Positions 1 to 10,055 are shown, counted from the first letter of the stretch. The stretch is 61,893 bases of DNA from Fidelibacterota bacterium (GCA_028716785.1 JAQUPD010000009.1:1-61893); one strand, 5' to 3'. Notes: generated by a model not told the origin, from the sequence alone. A program made the numbers and translations.

Positions 1-229
1 CGAAGCGGAGCTAAGTTCTTAAACGCTACGAAATTGCAAGTTGAACGCTGCACAGTAACATCCCGCAGAGATAACAAAAACTGAGGAACAGTGAAGAGAA
101 TGATTATGTGGGAATGGTTTTAAGTTCACATCCCAACACATCACTTGTTCTGGAGGAAGAATAGAATTTTTGTTATGGTTTCATAAAATTAGAAGTGTAT
201 TGGAAAGAATTGCTATTCGCCACTGCTAT
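1..229. other. Non-coding left edge of window
   Basis: No gene is visible between the window edge and the end of the minus-strand M14 peptidase at 230. The first ~55 bases are richer in CG-containing words than the rest and resemble the repeat field near 56 kb in style, but I could not align them convincingly. I saw no terminator hairpin for the peptidase. Confidence 0.4.
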
Positions 230-1894
230 TTATTGGATTAACAGAGCTTTTTGTCGTAATGCTACTGCGGCTTGCTGCGCTTCAATGATATAAATTCCAG
301 ATGATACTCGTTTCCCATCAGAATTTACCCCATTCCAAAAAAATGTATGAAATCCACGTGATAAATTTCCATTATATAGTCTCTTTACCATCCTTCCACA
401 AATGTCATAAATCTTAATTTCTACCACTCCTTCAAAAGGTGTTTGAAGGACAATCATTGTTGCCGCATTAAATGGATTGGGGTATGGTGGATGTAAAGTA
501 AATTTATTGGGTTTATTCATTGTCTGATAGGCATGAGTTAGTGATGGTACAAGAGGAGTTAATTCATAGGGATTCACCTCAAGATGCCATAGGGTGTCAG
601 AATGTTCAGCAAATTGTAAACAAATATCGTATGATCCTGCTTCTAAAGGATAAAAAAAGAGAGAATCTTTTGACTGCAAAGGTATGATTAAGTCAGGAAT
701 AGAGAGTATTTCTATGGCGACAGGATATGAATTCCACTTCCTAAAATCTCCAAAAATTCCTTCATTCACACGTTTTATGAAATTCAATAAAGATCGTTTG
801 TTGTATGTCCAAAACTTATTTAATTCGGATGCAGGTAACTTTTTTGTATCCGAAATTTCAATGGTTACCTCTTTACACGCATGAAAAAAGGTCATATAAT
901 CTTGTCGACCACCATAAATAGGATACCAATCCCACCCATTTGTAACACCTTTATCGAAATTACTCATATACGTATCTGGACTATAATACCTTGCTGTATC
1001 AGCATATTCGTGACTTACCGATAGAAACCACTCACTTTCAGGATGCGATACCTCCGTATAGTCCCAAGGGTAATTTACGCACTCATTACCAGCATGAAAA
1101 TTTGCAGACATTCTAATGGGATAACGTTCTGCAAAAGTCATCATTGCAAGGGTTTCAGGCTGACGTTCCTTTTTTTTACCAATAATACCTTGATTGGGAA
1201 GTGGAAAATCTCGGTTTAGATCAACTTCATTTGCATTATAGCGAATACATCCATCAAGAGTACTATTACTGATATAATAAGCGCCATCGGGATTTGCTAA
1301 TGGGTTGATCCAAATGATTGTATTTTCTACAAGATCCCATATCTCCGTCGAATCTGAATAGGCTGTTAATAAGGTGTCAATTAATCGTAACATTATTATC
1401 GATGTTGCAATTTCATCACCATGAATTTGCGCAGTGTAAAAAAAGCTTGGTTTTTCGGTATCTTTTTTTTGGGTTCCTGTAATCCGTGCGGCAAGAAGGA
1501 CTTTCCCTCGTACAGAATATCCAAGGGTATCAAGGCGACAAAGATGTGGATATTCCTGCTCAAAGGCTTTCATTAATGAAATATAAGCGGAATAAGTTGG
1601 ATATTTTGTCCATCCAATTTCACGTAAATCGTTATCTGTCATCTCAAGACCTTTTACTTTGGGAGGAGAAAGAATTCTTCGATATGGGATATCATGGATT
1701 AAAAATTGCTTCCACTCACTATCATTGGCATACGCCGTGATACTGTCAGTATCCACCTGATCAACACTAATAATTCGACTTAATTCTTGAAGATTAATAT
1801 CTTTTTTACTCACGCGAAAAACACGTATCTCTCCCAAAAGGATGCTCGTTTGAAAAAGAAAGAGCAAAAAAACATAAAAATACTTAGTTCTCAT
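230..1894 (-). CDS. Secreted M14-family zinc carboxypeptidase with C-terminal sorting domain
   Basis: This looks like an exported metallocarboxypeptidase that would trim C-terminal residues from peptides outside the cell or at its surface. The open frame reaches a TTG at 1930, but I prefer the ATG at 1894, which directly precedes a hydrophobic signal peptide (MRTKYFYVFLLFLF). In the longer numbering, the zinc ligands H170 and E173 are in QIHGDE, the substrate motif is VDLNRD near 240, the third ligand H279 is in NFHAG, and the catalytic Glu is E358 in EVTIEIS. The last ~90 residues form an Ig-like domain opening with YPNPFN, a C-terminal sorting/FlgD-like domain common in the FCB group. The start overlaps the end of the upstream lipoprotein gene by about 11 nt, so the two are probably cotranscribed. 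The natural substrate cannot be read from sequence. Confidence 0.85.
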   Translation of the reverse strand: MRTKYFYVFLLFLFQTSILLGEIRVFRVSKKDINLQELSRIISVDQVDTDSITAYANDSEWKQFLIHDIPYRRILSPPKVKGLEMTDNDLREIGWTKYPTYSAYISLMKAFEQEYPHLCRLDTLGYSVRGKVLLAARITGTQKKDTEKPSFFYTAQIHGDEIATSIIMLRLIDTLLTAYSDSTEIWDLVENTIIWINPLANPDGAYYISNSTLDGCIRYNANEVDLNRDFPLPNQGIIGKKKERQPETLAMMTFAERYPIRMSANFHAGNECVNYPWDYTEVSHPESEWFLSVSHEYADTARYYSPDTYMSNFDKGVTNGWDWYPIYGGRQDYMTFFHACKEVTIEISDTKKLPASELNKFWTYNKRSLLNFIKRVNEGIFGDFRKWNSYPVAIEILSIPDLIIPLQSKDSLFFYPLEAGSYDICLQFAEHSDTLWHLEVNPYELTPLVPSLTHAYQTMNKPNKFTLHPPYPNPFNAATMIVLQTPFEGVVEIKIYDICGRMVKRLYNGNLSRGFHTFFWNGVNSDGKRVSSGIYIIEAQQAAVALRQKALLIQ

Positions 1895-2858
1895 GATGGC
1901 GCAAAGAATCGTCAGGAAAAGGTTGAACAAGTATGGTATCCAAAGGGCTTGATTCCTGAAAAAAGGTCATAAAACTATCAAGACTATCCTGAAACGCTTT
2001 CAGCTGTGCTTGATAGAGTGTTTGATTTTCCATGCATTTAAGAAGACTATTTTGCAGGGAGTCCAATCGCTGGGAGTACATATTTAATGCCACGTCCACA
2101 GAATCCTGAAAAATTTCTCGGTCTTCCTCAAGCAGAAATGCAAATTCTGTAAGATCCTTTATAAGTCCGTTGTATACGGTTAATAACGAATCTTGACGGT
2201 GAGCCAACATTTCCTGTGCTTTCATGACGTATTCATGACGTTTTTCGATTTCTTGAAGATATTTATCGGATGAAAATTTGATAATATCCATGATAGATGA
2301 TTCAACAATGGTTAAATCTTCGCGAAGAAAGTTTTGCTGTTGTACTACCGTTCGAAGTTGATGGCGTAAAGAATCAACATTGGCCTTCAATGTGCCCATT
2401 TGCTTTTGCAAAAAAAGAGCTGACTGTTCATCTTCAGGAAGGTCCCGTAAATCGGTGAGGAAAAGTTTAAAATCCTGCTGTTCAACAAATTCACTAAAGA
2501 GCGAATCTACCACAATACTTTGCTGAATCATCATGTCTTGTAAATATCGTAATTGAGCACTGTCTTCCTGCTTCATTAGCCGTATTTCACTTCTCAACTC
2601 GTCAATTTCAAGGTCTTTTATATAAAGAATTCGTTGCGTTGTATCTAAGACAGATTCTAAAGAGTCTACTTTGCTCTCTAATTTTTTAATTTCTTGATTT
2701 TTTTCAGAAAGGGAAGCATATAATGAAATATTTTTTTTATTCAGCTCTTCTTCTGTAATTAAACGTCTATTTTCTGGCATAAAATCCCAGGTTGCACAGC
2801 TCTGAAGTAACAAAAATAAGAGAGAGATTATTATTTGGTTATGGGTAGATACTTTCAT
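1884..2858 (-). CDS. Coiled-coil lipoprotein of unknown function
   Basis: The 324-residue product starts with a signal peptide ending in the lipobox LLQSC, so it should be lipid-anchored. The rest is nearly all charged heptad-like helix (runs such as KKLESKVDSLESVL and IKDLEIDELRSEI) with no recognisable enzymatic domain and a short acidic tail. It lies 74 bp downstream of the sensor kinase gene and overlaps the following M14 peptidase gene, so it may share a transcript with both. A role as an envelope spacer or scaffold is only a guess from the coiled coils. Confidence 0.75.
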   Translation of the reverse strand: MKVSTHNQIIISLLFLLLQSCATWDFMPENRRLITEEELNKKNISLYASLSEKNQEIKKLESKVDSLESVLDTTQRILYIKDLEIDELRSEIRLMKQEDSAQLRYLQDMMIQQSIVVDSLFSEFVEQQDFKLFLTDLRDLPEDEQSALFLQKQMGTLKANVDSLRHQLRTVVQQQNFLREDLTIVESSIMDIIKFSSDKYLQEIEKRHEYVMKAQEMLAHRQDSLLTVYNGLIKDLTEFAFLLEEDREIFQDSVDVALNMYSQRLDSLQNSLLKCMENQTLYQAQLKAFQDSLDSFMTFFQESSPLDTILVQPFPDDSLRHHEN

Positions 2859-2932
2859 GATGAAATTTACAGCAAAACAGTTGGAATAAAAATGATCACT
2901 CTATGATGCAATCCTTTTCTTTAGAAATAAGA

Positions 2933-4672
2933 CTAAGTAGATGCTGTATGATGGAGCGGAAGATTGATATAAAAAGTTGTTCCTTTATTTTTTTCACTTT
3001 CTACATGAAGGGTTCCACCATGAAGGATAACAATATGTTTTACAATGGAGAGTCCAAGGCCAGTACCACCTAAACGTCGTGATCGAGATTTATCCACAAC
3101 GTAGAAGCGTTCAAAGATCCGTGTTAAATCCTCTTTGGGAATTCCTATTCCTGTATCCGCAACAGAAAAATGTATAAAGGTCTCATCGCTCCATGCTGAA
3201 ACCTTGATTGTTCCCTTTTCAGTATATTTTATGGCATTATCGATGACATTTACAAAAAGCTGTTCTAATCGAAATTCATCAGCTTCTAAGGGAGGAATAT
3301 CATGAGGAAAATCTAAAATGAGTGTTAATCCCTTTTCGTCTATTTTTTGCTTAAAAATAGATAGGATGTTTTCAAGAAGAGAAAGTGGATTAAGAGATTC
3401 AGTTTTTAAAGAGACGTCTTGTTCTTCTATCTCAGAAAGAATCAATAAATCTTCTACAATATGAATGAGACGATCTGTATTTCGCTTTATAATGGTTAAA
3501 TATCGGGAAGTCTCGGGACTTTTATCTTCTTCAAGAAGAGTTTCAACGAATCCTTTAATGGAAGTAAGAGGAGTCCGAAGTTCATGGGAAACATTTGCAA
3601 TAAAATCATGCTTTATCTGCTGTAAATTTTTTAATTCAGTAACATTGTGAAACAAAACGACAATTTCTTTTCGAGTTTTTAAACAATTCATACTGCATAA
3701 GTAAATGTCCCCGTGTATCATAATTTCTTGGGTATAATATCTGTTTTTCTGATCAACAAGAGACAGCATATCTGTAAAGACTCTCGGCATGACGTCGTAA
3801 ACGTTTTCATTTTTTAATGCTTCTTTACCGGCTAATTTTGCAAAACTGTTGTTGTAAAGCGTTATTTTCCCTTCTTCGTTAAGAACAACCACTGCTTCTT
3901 GAATGGCAGAAATAACAGCTTTTAATTCCTCTTTTTGTCGTGTTGTTTTGGCAAAAAGACGTGATATTTGTGCTGCCATTTCATCAAAATTATTAGCAAG
4001 AAAGGTTATTTCATTCTGAGGATTTTCGGAATAGGTAATATCCAATGTTTCTTCTACAATGCGACGAGATGTATTGACTAAGTCTTTAATGGGTTTGGAT
4101 AAATTCCTGGAAAAGAGAAAGGCAACAATCATTGCAATAAGAATAAAGACAAAGGTTATCAACAAATATCGGTTACGAAGGGTTGCCAAAAAAGCATTGA
4201 TATCCTCTAAAAAAAGGCTCAACCGCAAAATCCCCACAATGGTAGTATCTTGGATTAATGGTAAGGAAACATATAACATTTTCTTTTGGATTGTAGTGCT
4301 AAAGCGAACAATCTTTCCAACATTTCCATTGAGAGCTTCTTCAATTTCAGGCCTGTCGCGATGATTTGGCATGGTGTTAGGATCGGCATCTGAATCCGCT
4401 AAAACACGACCATCGGGATGAACCACAGTAATACGAGAATTTATGTGTTTGCCTTTTTCTTTGACATACTGATCAAGTTGTCTGTAATCTCCTGATTGAA
4501 AATATTCCAATATGCGGTCTTCCAATGAAATTGCCAAATTTTCAAGAGACGTTGAGAGGGTGTTAATATGATTAGTCCGAATCATTGAATAGGAAAAAAG
4601 AAAAATTACAATCGCTAAAAAGAGAATTAATAAAACGTAACGGCTAAAAACACGATAGAAAACAGACTTCAT
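2933..4672 (-). CDS. PhoR-like sensor histidine kinase
   Basis: Membrane sensor kinase of 579 residues. Two membrane helices (about 11-30 and 169-188) bracket an extracytoplasmic sensor region of ~135 residues. A HAMP segment (~190-240) and a PAS domain (~250-345) follow. The HisKA motif FIANVSHELRTPLTS gives phospho-acceptor H363. The HATPase domain has the N box DNAIKYTEKG, the G1 box DTGIGIP, and GGTGLGLSIVKH. The architecture is that of PhoR/ResE/WalK kinases. The response regulator gene lies immediately upstream with no intervening base, so they form a pair. No pst or phosphatase genes are nearby, so a phosphate-sensing role is not established. Confidence 0.92.
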   Translation of the reverse strand: MKSVFYRVFSRYVLLILFLAIVIFLFSYSMIRTNHINTLSTSLENLAISLEDRILEYFQSGDYRQLDQYVKEKGKHINSRITVVHPDGRVLADSDADPNTMPNHRDRPEIEEALNGNVGKIVRFSTTIQKKMLYVSLPLIQDTTIVGILRLSLFLEDINAFLATLRNRYLLITFVFILIAMIVAFLFSRNLSKPIKDLVNTSRRIVEETLDITYSENPQNEITFLANNFDEMAAQISRLFAKTTRQKEELKAVISAIQEAVVVLNEEGKITLYNNSFAKLAGKEALKNENVYDVMPRVFTDMLSLVDQKNRYYTQEIMIHGDIYLCSMNCLKTRKEIVVLFHNVTELKNLQQIKHDFIANVSHELRTPLTSIKGFVETLLEEDKSPETSRYLTIIKRNTDRLIHIVEDLLILSEIEEQDVSLKTESLNPLSLLENILSIFKQKIDEKGLTLILDFPHDIPPLEADEFRLEQLFVNVIDNAIKYTEKGTIKVSAWSDETFIHFSVADTGIGIPKEDLTRIFERFYVVDKSRSRRLGGTGLGLSIVKHIVILHGGTLHVESEKNKGTTFYINLPLHHTAST

Positions 4673-5356
4673 TTATTCCTCGATTTTGTAGCCTATGCCA
4701 CGAAGATTGATAATATATTTTCCTGCTTCTCCCAGTTTTTCTCGAATATGTTTTATATGAACATCAATGGTACGATCTAACACAGCTTTTTCATTCCCCC
4801 ATAATTTATCCAAAAGGTGCTCCCGAGTGAATACCATACCTTTTCGTTCACATAAGATCGTTAGAATACGAAATTCAGTGGGTGTTAAGGGAATTTGTTG
4901 ATTTTTGTAGGTAACCTCATATTTTTCCGTATCAATAAAAACTTCATTGTTTATAGCTAAGTAGGAAGATTCTTGTGAAGAAGAAAGGCCACGACGAAGG
5001 ACTGCTTTTACACGAGCCACCAATTCTTTTGGTGAGAACGGTTTTGCCACATAATCATCTGCCCCTAGTTCAAGACCCAGAACAGTATCTGTTTCATCAC
5101 CGCGTGCCGTTAACATAATAATAGGCATGTTATTATGACGTGGGTCCTGTCGGATATCTCGACAAATATCCAATCCGTCAATATCTGGAAGCATTAAATC
5201 CAGAATGGTTAAATCAGGATTGTTATTTTTTAAATACGTGTAAAAACTCTTTCCATCACTAAAAGTATCTACCTTAAATCCTGATCGTTTTAAATGCAAA
5301 GATACCAATTCTAAAATGTCCGCTTCATCATCCACAATAGCAATAATTTCGTTCAT
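4673..5356 (-). CDS. PhoB/OmpR-family response regulator
   Basis: DNA-binding response regulator with a receiver domain (acidic pocket DDE, phospho-acceptor Asp in LTILDLMLPD, Lys in YVAKPF) and a C-terminal winged helix of the OmpR/PhoB type ending in DVHIKHIREKLG...GIGYKIE. The frame is open to 5392, but the ATG at 5356 follows a good ribosome site (AAAGGGGG, 5 nt away) and gives the canonical start MNEIIAIVDDE, so I take it as the start. The gene abuts the sensor kinase (its stop is followed directly by the kinase ATG). It probably begins the transcript that continues through the kinase and the two downstream genes. Confidence 0.93.
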   Translation of the reverse strand: MNEIIAIVDDEADILELVSLHLKRSGFKVDTFSDGKSFYTYLKNNNPDLTILDLMLPDIDGLDICRDIRQDPRHNNMPIIMLTARGDETDTVLGLELGADDYVAKPFSPKELVARVKAVLRRGLSSSQESSYLAINNEVFIDTEKYEVTYKNQQIPLTPTEFRILTILCERKGMVFTREHLLDKLWGNEKAVLDRTIDVHIKHIREKLGEAGKYIINLRGIGYKIEE

Positions 5357-5436
5357 TAAATCCCCCTTTCTTAACGGTTTAAAATATTTCAATGTGAGAT
5401 AAAATAAAAGAAAGAAATGGTTAAAACTCTGTTAAA

Positions 5437-5467
5437 AAAAAGGATCGTCTGGTAAGCGATCCTTTTT
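5437..5467 (-). terminator. Rho-independent terminator of the amidase transcript
   Basis: An 11-bp perfect inverted repeat (AAAAAGGATCG / CGATCCTTTTT) with a 9-nt loop ends in a T-run on the minus strand. It lies just after the stop of the secreted amidase gene and before the two-component operon, separating two minus-strand transcripts. Confidence 0.85.
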
Positions 5468-5488
5468 ATAGTTTTTATAGGAGAGTTG

Positions 5489-8044
5489 TTATTTTATAAA
5501 GAGCATTTTACCCGAAGCAATGTGTGTTGGTGTTTCAATACGATAGATATATTCACCACTGGAAACGTCTATACCAGCTTGGTTTTTACCATTCCACATT
5601 AATTCGTGATAACCTGCTGGAAGAATTCCAGTCGTAGATCGATAGATTAATGTCCCGTTAATGGTGTAAATGGAAAGAGTTACAGGCTGTGTTTCAGGAA
5701 TTGAAAAAGCAATTGTTGTCACCGGATTAAAAGGATTTGGATAATTGCCATGAAGTGTTAGTGTATGAGGAATTTCAGCAAGAGGTGGTTCAAGAGATGT
5801 TTCACATTTTGTGACAAGTCGCAATTCATCCAGATAAAGAACGCCTGAGGGATTAGCATCATCATGCCAAGTGAATTGAAAGCTATCCATGCGAAGTGTA
5901 CCATCAACCGATCCATCCCCAAGCCATTCACCCGTGCCATCTTGGGAAATATTCCAACTTACAAGACGCCACCCATACCAATCCACTTTAACCCAAGGAC
6001 TTACTTCGTGGCCAGTATTTCCATAAATGTCATCATCCACACAGAAGCGAAACGAGATATTATTTCCCTCTCCATAAATATAAACTTGCAGGATATACGT
6101 ATTGTTAAAAGTAGCAGCTTGTGGTGTTTGATATTCACGAATTAAGTGTGCACTTTGGGAGACATCAAATTCATACATTAGTTTCATGGAATGGGTACTA
6201 TTAAAAAGTGGAAGCACTTTTTCAGTTGATTGTTCTATAGAAGCATTTATGATCCCAGTCGTAGAACCGCTGTAGTTCGGAGATTGCCATTTGCTAAAAT
6301 TGGTTTGAAAATTATCAAGGGTTTGTTTGCTTTCATAGCCACTGCCTGTGTTAAAACGGTAAGCGCGCGTGCGATCATACATCGTGTTGCCAAATAAATC
6401 ACTTAATCCGCCTTGATGGACAGTTGTTCGGTAAATGGAGCTAGGAGATAGTTCTGTTTTAGGAACAATTGAAACAATACTCCTCTTTTTAATGATATCA
6501 TGAATAATATCGACTTCTTCAAATCGGTCTTCTGTATAATTCTGAAGTTTAAAATGAGATGTGTCAATATTTTCATCGGCTAAGATTTCACTAAAAACAA
6601 GGTTGATAACAACGTCTGTTTCAATATTTTCAGAACTAATTGGGGGATACATATACTCGGATGAGAGGGCGGGAGGGGTTATATCTTCAGCACTTGTGAT
6701 AAATGTAAAGGTAAAGGCATCGCCTCCTATTCCATCTCCATTTCCATCCAAATTTTTTCCTCGGTTTCCAAGGGCATTTCCATGGATTGTCAATGTGTAG
6801 GATGTTTGGAAAGCCAGGGTGTCATCGAGGGGAGTAAGAGTTAAAACACGCAACGCTGAATCCCATGAAAAAGATAATGCTTCTTCTGGTTCAAGGATAA
6901 GGTTTTCTCTCACCGAGGCCGTATCCATTTCATGACTGAAACAAAGGATAATTGGATCCCAGGCAGGATGGGCTTCTTCAAGAGGAAGTGGGGTTGTTGC
7001 AAGAACAGTTGGAGGTTTGCTAGAGATAAGATGAAAATCCTTATGATTGAAAAAAGTATTTTCTATCACTATGTCTTGGGTATCTGGATAGTAATGTTCT
7101 GCTTCAACAATCAATGTGTATGTGCCTGGAGCAAGGCTATCAAAAAGATAAAAGCCATTGTTTTCATTATCTCCTTCATACACATCTACAAGGATATCAT
7201 TTTGGTATAAAGAAGCAACAAGATTGTTTATAGGTTTTTTATCATCGCCCGTTCCAGCGATTGAGTAGTAGGAAACAGTTTCTAGGGGATCCCGAACAAT
7301 TCCCGATAAATTTCGAAAAGGAAAATCGGGCTGGTCGTATAACAAGACAAATGAGTGAGCAATAGCCCATGCTTCTTCCAAGCAGTAATTATCATTTTTT
7401 AAGCGCCAAGATTCAGGAACATAATCGTGAAAAGAACCTTCTGAAAGATTACCAGGCATCGTTAATCCGCGTAAAACACCAAGTCCCATTTTGTTTCCCT
7501 GTGCATCTGTCCAGTCATAAAAACTCCAGTCACCCCGGACATGTTTATTGGTTGTCCGGTGAGCACGATATATTTCATTTGCCATAATGGGGGCCATTTC
7601 TCCGGAAAGGGGATATAATGCCCCTGTCACCGTCATTCCATAATTCACAGCTGTTACCCCAAGGTCCCAACCTCGATATAACAATAAGGTATAATTCAAT
7701 TTACCGTCAAATCCGTTGCTATGGACGGATTCAAAAAAATCTGCTTGAAAATTATTGGCAAGAGCAGAAATTGTTGAAAGAGGAAGATCATCTGATGTGT
7801 TATTTGTTGTTCGAGAAATATCGACAGTGGCTCCCATATTTTCTAGAAGTCGCTTTAGATGCAACCCTTTTGCCAAGTTTCCTTCTGATTCCCAAAAACC
7901 TGTTGCAGAGATAAAACGGTCATCAGAATCGTGACCTCCATGACCAGGATTAATATATATGCGAAAATCACTAAGATTCTGGCTGAAAAGGAGGGAGGTT
8001 GAAAAAAGAGATCCTATGATAAAAAAGAATGTAAATTTTTTCAT
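5489..8044 (-). CDS. Secreted N-acetylmuramoyl-L-alanine amidase with Ig-like and sorting domains
   Basis: Large exported protein (851 aa) with a signal peptide (cleavage near LLFSQ). Residues ~27-235 form an Amidase_3 catalytic domain with the zinc-site pattern H35 in INPGHGG, E54 in ESEGN, H108 in VHSNG, and Glu 202 in NLSEGSF. It should cleave the amide between N-acetylmuramic acid and the stem peptide. A carboxypeptidase-regulatory-like beta domain (~243-335), two Big_5-type Ig-like domains (~345-560), a jelly-roll-like region (~570-755) and a YPNPFNP C-terminal sorting domain follow. A cell-wall enzyme with such a tail is more likely surface-attached or secreted than a division amidase. 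Prey-wall digestion or remodelling is a guess. It is 10 bp downstream of the propeller gene, in one operon. Confidence 0.85.
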   Translation of the reverse strand: MKKFTFFFIIGSLFSTSLLFSQNLSDFRIYINPGHGGHDSDDRFISATGFWESEGNLAKGLHLKRLLENMGATVDISRTTNNTSDDLPLSTISALANNFQADFFESVHSNGFDGKLNYTLLLYRGWDLGVTAVNYGMTVTGALYPLSGEMAPIMANEIYRAHRTTNKHVRGDWSFYDWTDAQGNKMGLGVLRGLTMPGNLSEGSFHDYVPESWRLKNDNYCLEEAWAIAHSFVLLYDQPDFPFRNLSGIVRDPLETVSYYSIAGTGDDKKPINNLVASLYQNDILVDVYEGDNENNGFYLFDSLAPGTYTLIVEAEHYYPDTQDIVIENTFFNHKDFHLISSKPPTVLATTPLPLEEAHPAWDPIILCFSHEMDTASVRENLILEPEEALSFSWDSALRVLTLTPLDDTLAFQTSYTLTIHGNALGNRGKNLDGNGDGIGGDAFTFTFITSAEDITPPALSSEYMYPPISSENIETDVVINLVFSEILADENIDTSHFKLQNYTEDRFEEVDIIHDIIKKRSIVSIVPKTELSPSSIYRTTVHQGGLSDLFGNTMYDRTRAYRFNTGSGYESKQTLDNFQTNFSKWQSPNYSGSTTGIINASIEQSTEKVLPLFNSTHSMKLMYEFDVSQSAHLIREYQTPQAATFNNTYILQVYIYGEGNNISFRFCVDDDIYGNTGHEVSPWVKVDWYGWRLVSWNISQDGTGEWLGDGSVDGTLRMDSFQFTWHDDANPSGVLYLDELRLVTKCETSLEPPLAEIPHTLTLHGNYPNPFNPVTTIAFSIPETQPVTLSIYTINGTLIYRSTTGILPAGYHELMWNGKNQAGIDVSSGEYIYRIETPTHIASGKMLFIK

Positions 8045-8054
8045 TTTTCTTCTC

Positions 8055-8972
8055 CTATTCCGTCACGTGGAGTTTCATGATATAAATGTGGCCAGATAGA
8101 TCGTGAAAAGTTAAAGCTTTACTATCGGGAGACCACTGAGGATACATTTCAATGATATCTTTTGTATTTGTCAAAGGTGCTGATTCCTTACCATCGACGG
8201 ACGATATCCAGATTTCAGATTCAGTAATAAAATGTCCATCATCATAATCTTTCATATAAGCAATCCACTGACCATTAGGTGACCAGACGGGAGCATTAGC
8301 ATAGCCAAATTCAGCAAGAATATTTTCTTGAAGATCACAGATAAATGTCCCTTCACCAGCTTTATGGTATAGAATTTTATCTCCTGTGGGCGATAAAGAA
8401 GCCCATACATAATTTCCTCGACCTGAAGGATATAATTCTCTTTCTTTTCCATTTTCATAAAGGGTTAACCGGTTTTCAAATGTGTGAACAAAACGTGTCT
8501 GGGGATTTTCGGATTTTGTATCTTTTCCCACCAGAAGGACTTTTGATTGCGTTCGAGTAATAACACCATGGTCTGTTACTTGAAGAGGATGCGTTAGAAG
8601 TCTTTCTTTTTCGATAAGCACCTGCGATCCCTTTGTGTTTCGATGATATTCCATCAATGATCGATACCGCCGTCCCTTTTCGAAAGTATCCTGAAGATAA
8701 TAGATTCGATCTCTATCTTTTGAGTATACGGGCTCATAACCAGCACCTGGGGCATTCGAAATAAGAAGCGTTTGTCCTGTTCTTAAATCAAATTCCCACA
8801 AACCCACAAATTGCTCCTTCGTCATGAGTAAGCGCGTTCCATCCGGACTAAATTTAGGGTAATAAAAAGCTCCCTGAATGTCCGGTTCAATCACATCTAT
8901 CGATGCAACATTGGGCAAAGCACCATAAACATACGTTACAAGGAGAATACAAAATATGAATGTTTTTTTCAT
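8055..8972 (-). CDS. Secreted TolB-like beta-propeller protein
   Basis: 305 residues with a signal peptide (MKKTFIFCILLVTYVYG) and WD40-like/PD40 blades typical of the TolB C-terminal propeller: YPKFSPDGTRLLMT, AGYEPVYSKDRDRIYYL, ASLSPTGDKILYH, APVWSPNGQWIAYM, MYPQWSPDSKALTFHD. It lacks the TolB N-terminal domain, and no pal or tolQRA genes are nearby, so it is not called tolB. It leads the two-gene operon with the amidase and is divergent from the nuclease-like lipoprotein gene. Its partner is unknown. Confidence 0.8.
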   Translation of the reverse strand: MKKTFIFCILLVTYVYGALPNVASIDVIEPDIQGAFYYPKFSPDGTRLLMTKEQFVGLWEFDLRTGQTLLISNAPGAGYEPVYSKDRDRIYYLQDTFEKGRRYRSLMEYHRNTKGSQVLIEKERLLTHPLQVTDHGVITRTQSKVLLVGKDTKSENPQTRFVHTFENRLTLYENGKERELYPSGRGNYVWASLSPTGDKILYHKAGEGTFICDLQENILAEFGYANAPVWSPNGQWIAYMKDYDDGHFITESEIWISSVDGKESAPLTNTKDIIEMYPQWSPDSKALTFHDLSGHIYIMKLHVTE

Positions 8973-9089
8973 TGCTACTCCCTAAGCGTTTAGTTATTTA
9001 AAATCAAAATAATATAAGTCATTCTAAAAAATTTTACCACATTGGTTTAAATTTTTGATTTTCTTTTTTTAAAAAGTAAATTTAAAGCA

Positions 9090-9968
9090 ATGCAAAAACA
9101 TAAAATAAAATATCTGTTATGTATTATTGTCCTTGGATTTGTTTCTTGTGGCCAAGTAACTGATGGGAACAGGGATAAACCCGCATGGATTTTGCCATCC
9201 ATTGATGAACCTGATAACATAGAAATGGTCACATGGAATGTACAAAATTTTCCAAAATCAGCCGAAACGATTGACCGTTTGCAAGCAATCATTGATTCGC
9301 TTCATGCTGATATTTACTGCTTTCAAGAAATTCAAAATACAGCCACTTTTCAACGCATGTTTCGAAATATCCCTGATTACGAATTAGCTGTTTCAACAAA
9401 AACAAGTATGTTGCATTTTGTCATTGCATGGCAAAAAGATGAATTTACTGCTCTTAGTATTGAGGAACTTTTTGAGGATAATTCTTACTATTTTGCTTCT
9501 AGGCCTCCTTTAAAAGTGGAGTTTCGGTGGAATCACGAAGACTCTCTTTTTATTTTTAATGTCGTTGATATTCACATGAAAGCAATGGAAGATAATACAT
9601 CACGGGAACGAAGACGCAATGCGTCCCAGGTTATTGTTAATTATTTAATTCCGTTAAACCCAACCAAATCAGCATGGATTTTTGCGGGGGATTGGAATGA
9701 TGATGTAACCACGCCAAGTGGTCAATATAGTTTTAAGCCTATTTTGGATAACCCCGATAAATTTATGTTTGTCACAGCCGAACTGGCAACTGATTCTCGC
9801 TATGCTTCCTATCCCAGCTGGCCCAGTTTTATTGATCATATGATGATTACACGTGCTTTGTTTGATGCTTATGAATATTCAGTGGTAATAACCTTGCTGC
9901 TCGATGAGATTTTTCCTGATTATTTTGAGGTGATCTCTGATCATCGCCCTGTAATGTGGCGGTTTTAA
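9090..9968 (+). CDS. Endonuclease/exonuclease/phosphatase-family lipoprotein
   Basis: The signal peptide ends in the lipobox GFVSC (C20). The remainder is an EEP-fold phosphodiesterase domain with the family motifs in order: TWNVQNF (N50), CFQEIQ (metal-binding E80), VVDIHMKA, FAGDWNDD, FIDHMMI and the terminal SDHRPV carrying the catalytic His. The conserved residues are intact, so it is probably active on a phosphodiester or phosphomonoester outside the cytoplasm. Whether the substrate is nucleic acid, phospholipid or inositol phosphate cannot be decided. It is monocistronic and transcribed away from the propeller/amidase operon. Confidence 0.85.
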   Translation: MQKHKIKYLLCIIVLGFVSCGQVTDGNRDKPAWILPSIDEPDNIEMVTWNVQNFPKSAETIDRLQAIIDSLHADIYCFQEIQNTATFQRMFRNIPDYELAVSTKTSMLHFVIAWQKDEFTALSIEELFEDNSYYFASRPPLKVEFRWNHEDSLFIFNVVDIHMKAMEDNTSRERRRNASQVIVNYLIPLNPTKSAWIFAGDWNDDVTTPSGQYSFKPILDNPDKFMFVTAELATDSRYASYPSWPSFIDHMMITRALFDAYEYSVVITLLLDEIFPDYFEVISDHRPVMWRF

Positions 9969-10055
9969 GCGCGTCACTAAAGATAGTATCATTTAGATTT
10001 TAACCTTTTACTCTTTTATCCCTAATTCCCCATAGGGTGATAGGTACTTACTGTG

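Noticed and set aside
1-55. A copy of the 56-kb repeats at the window edge
   Set aside because: The wording is similar (GAAGCGGAGC, AAACGCTA), but no alignment longer than about 10 bases holds up.
8055-8972. tolB of a Tol-Pal system
   Set aside because: Only the propeller part is present, and there is no pal, tolA, tolQ or tolR nearby.
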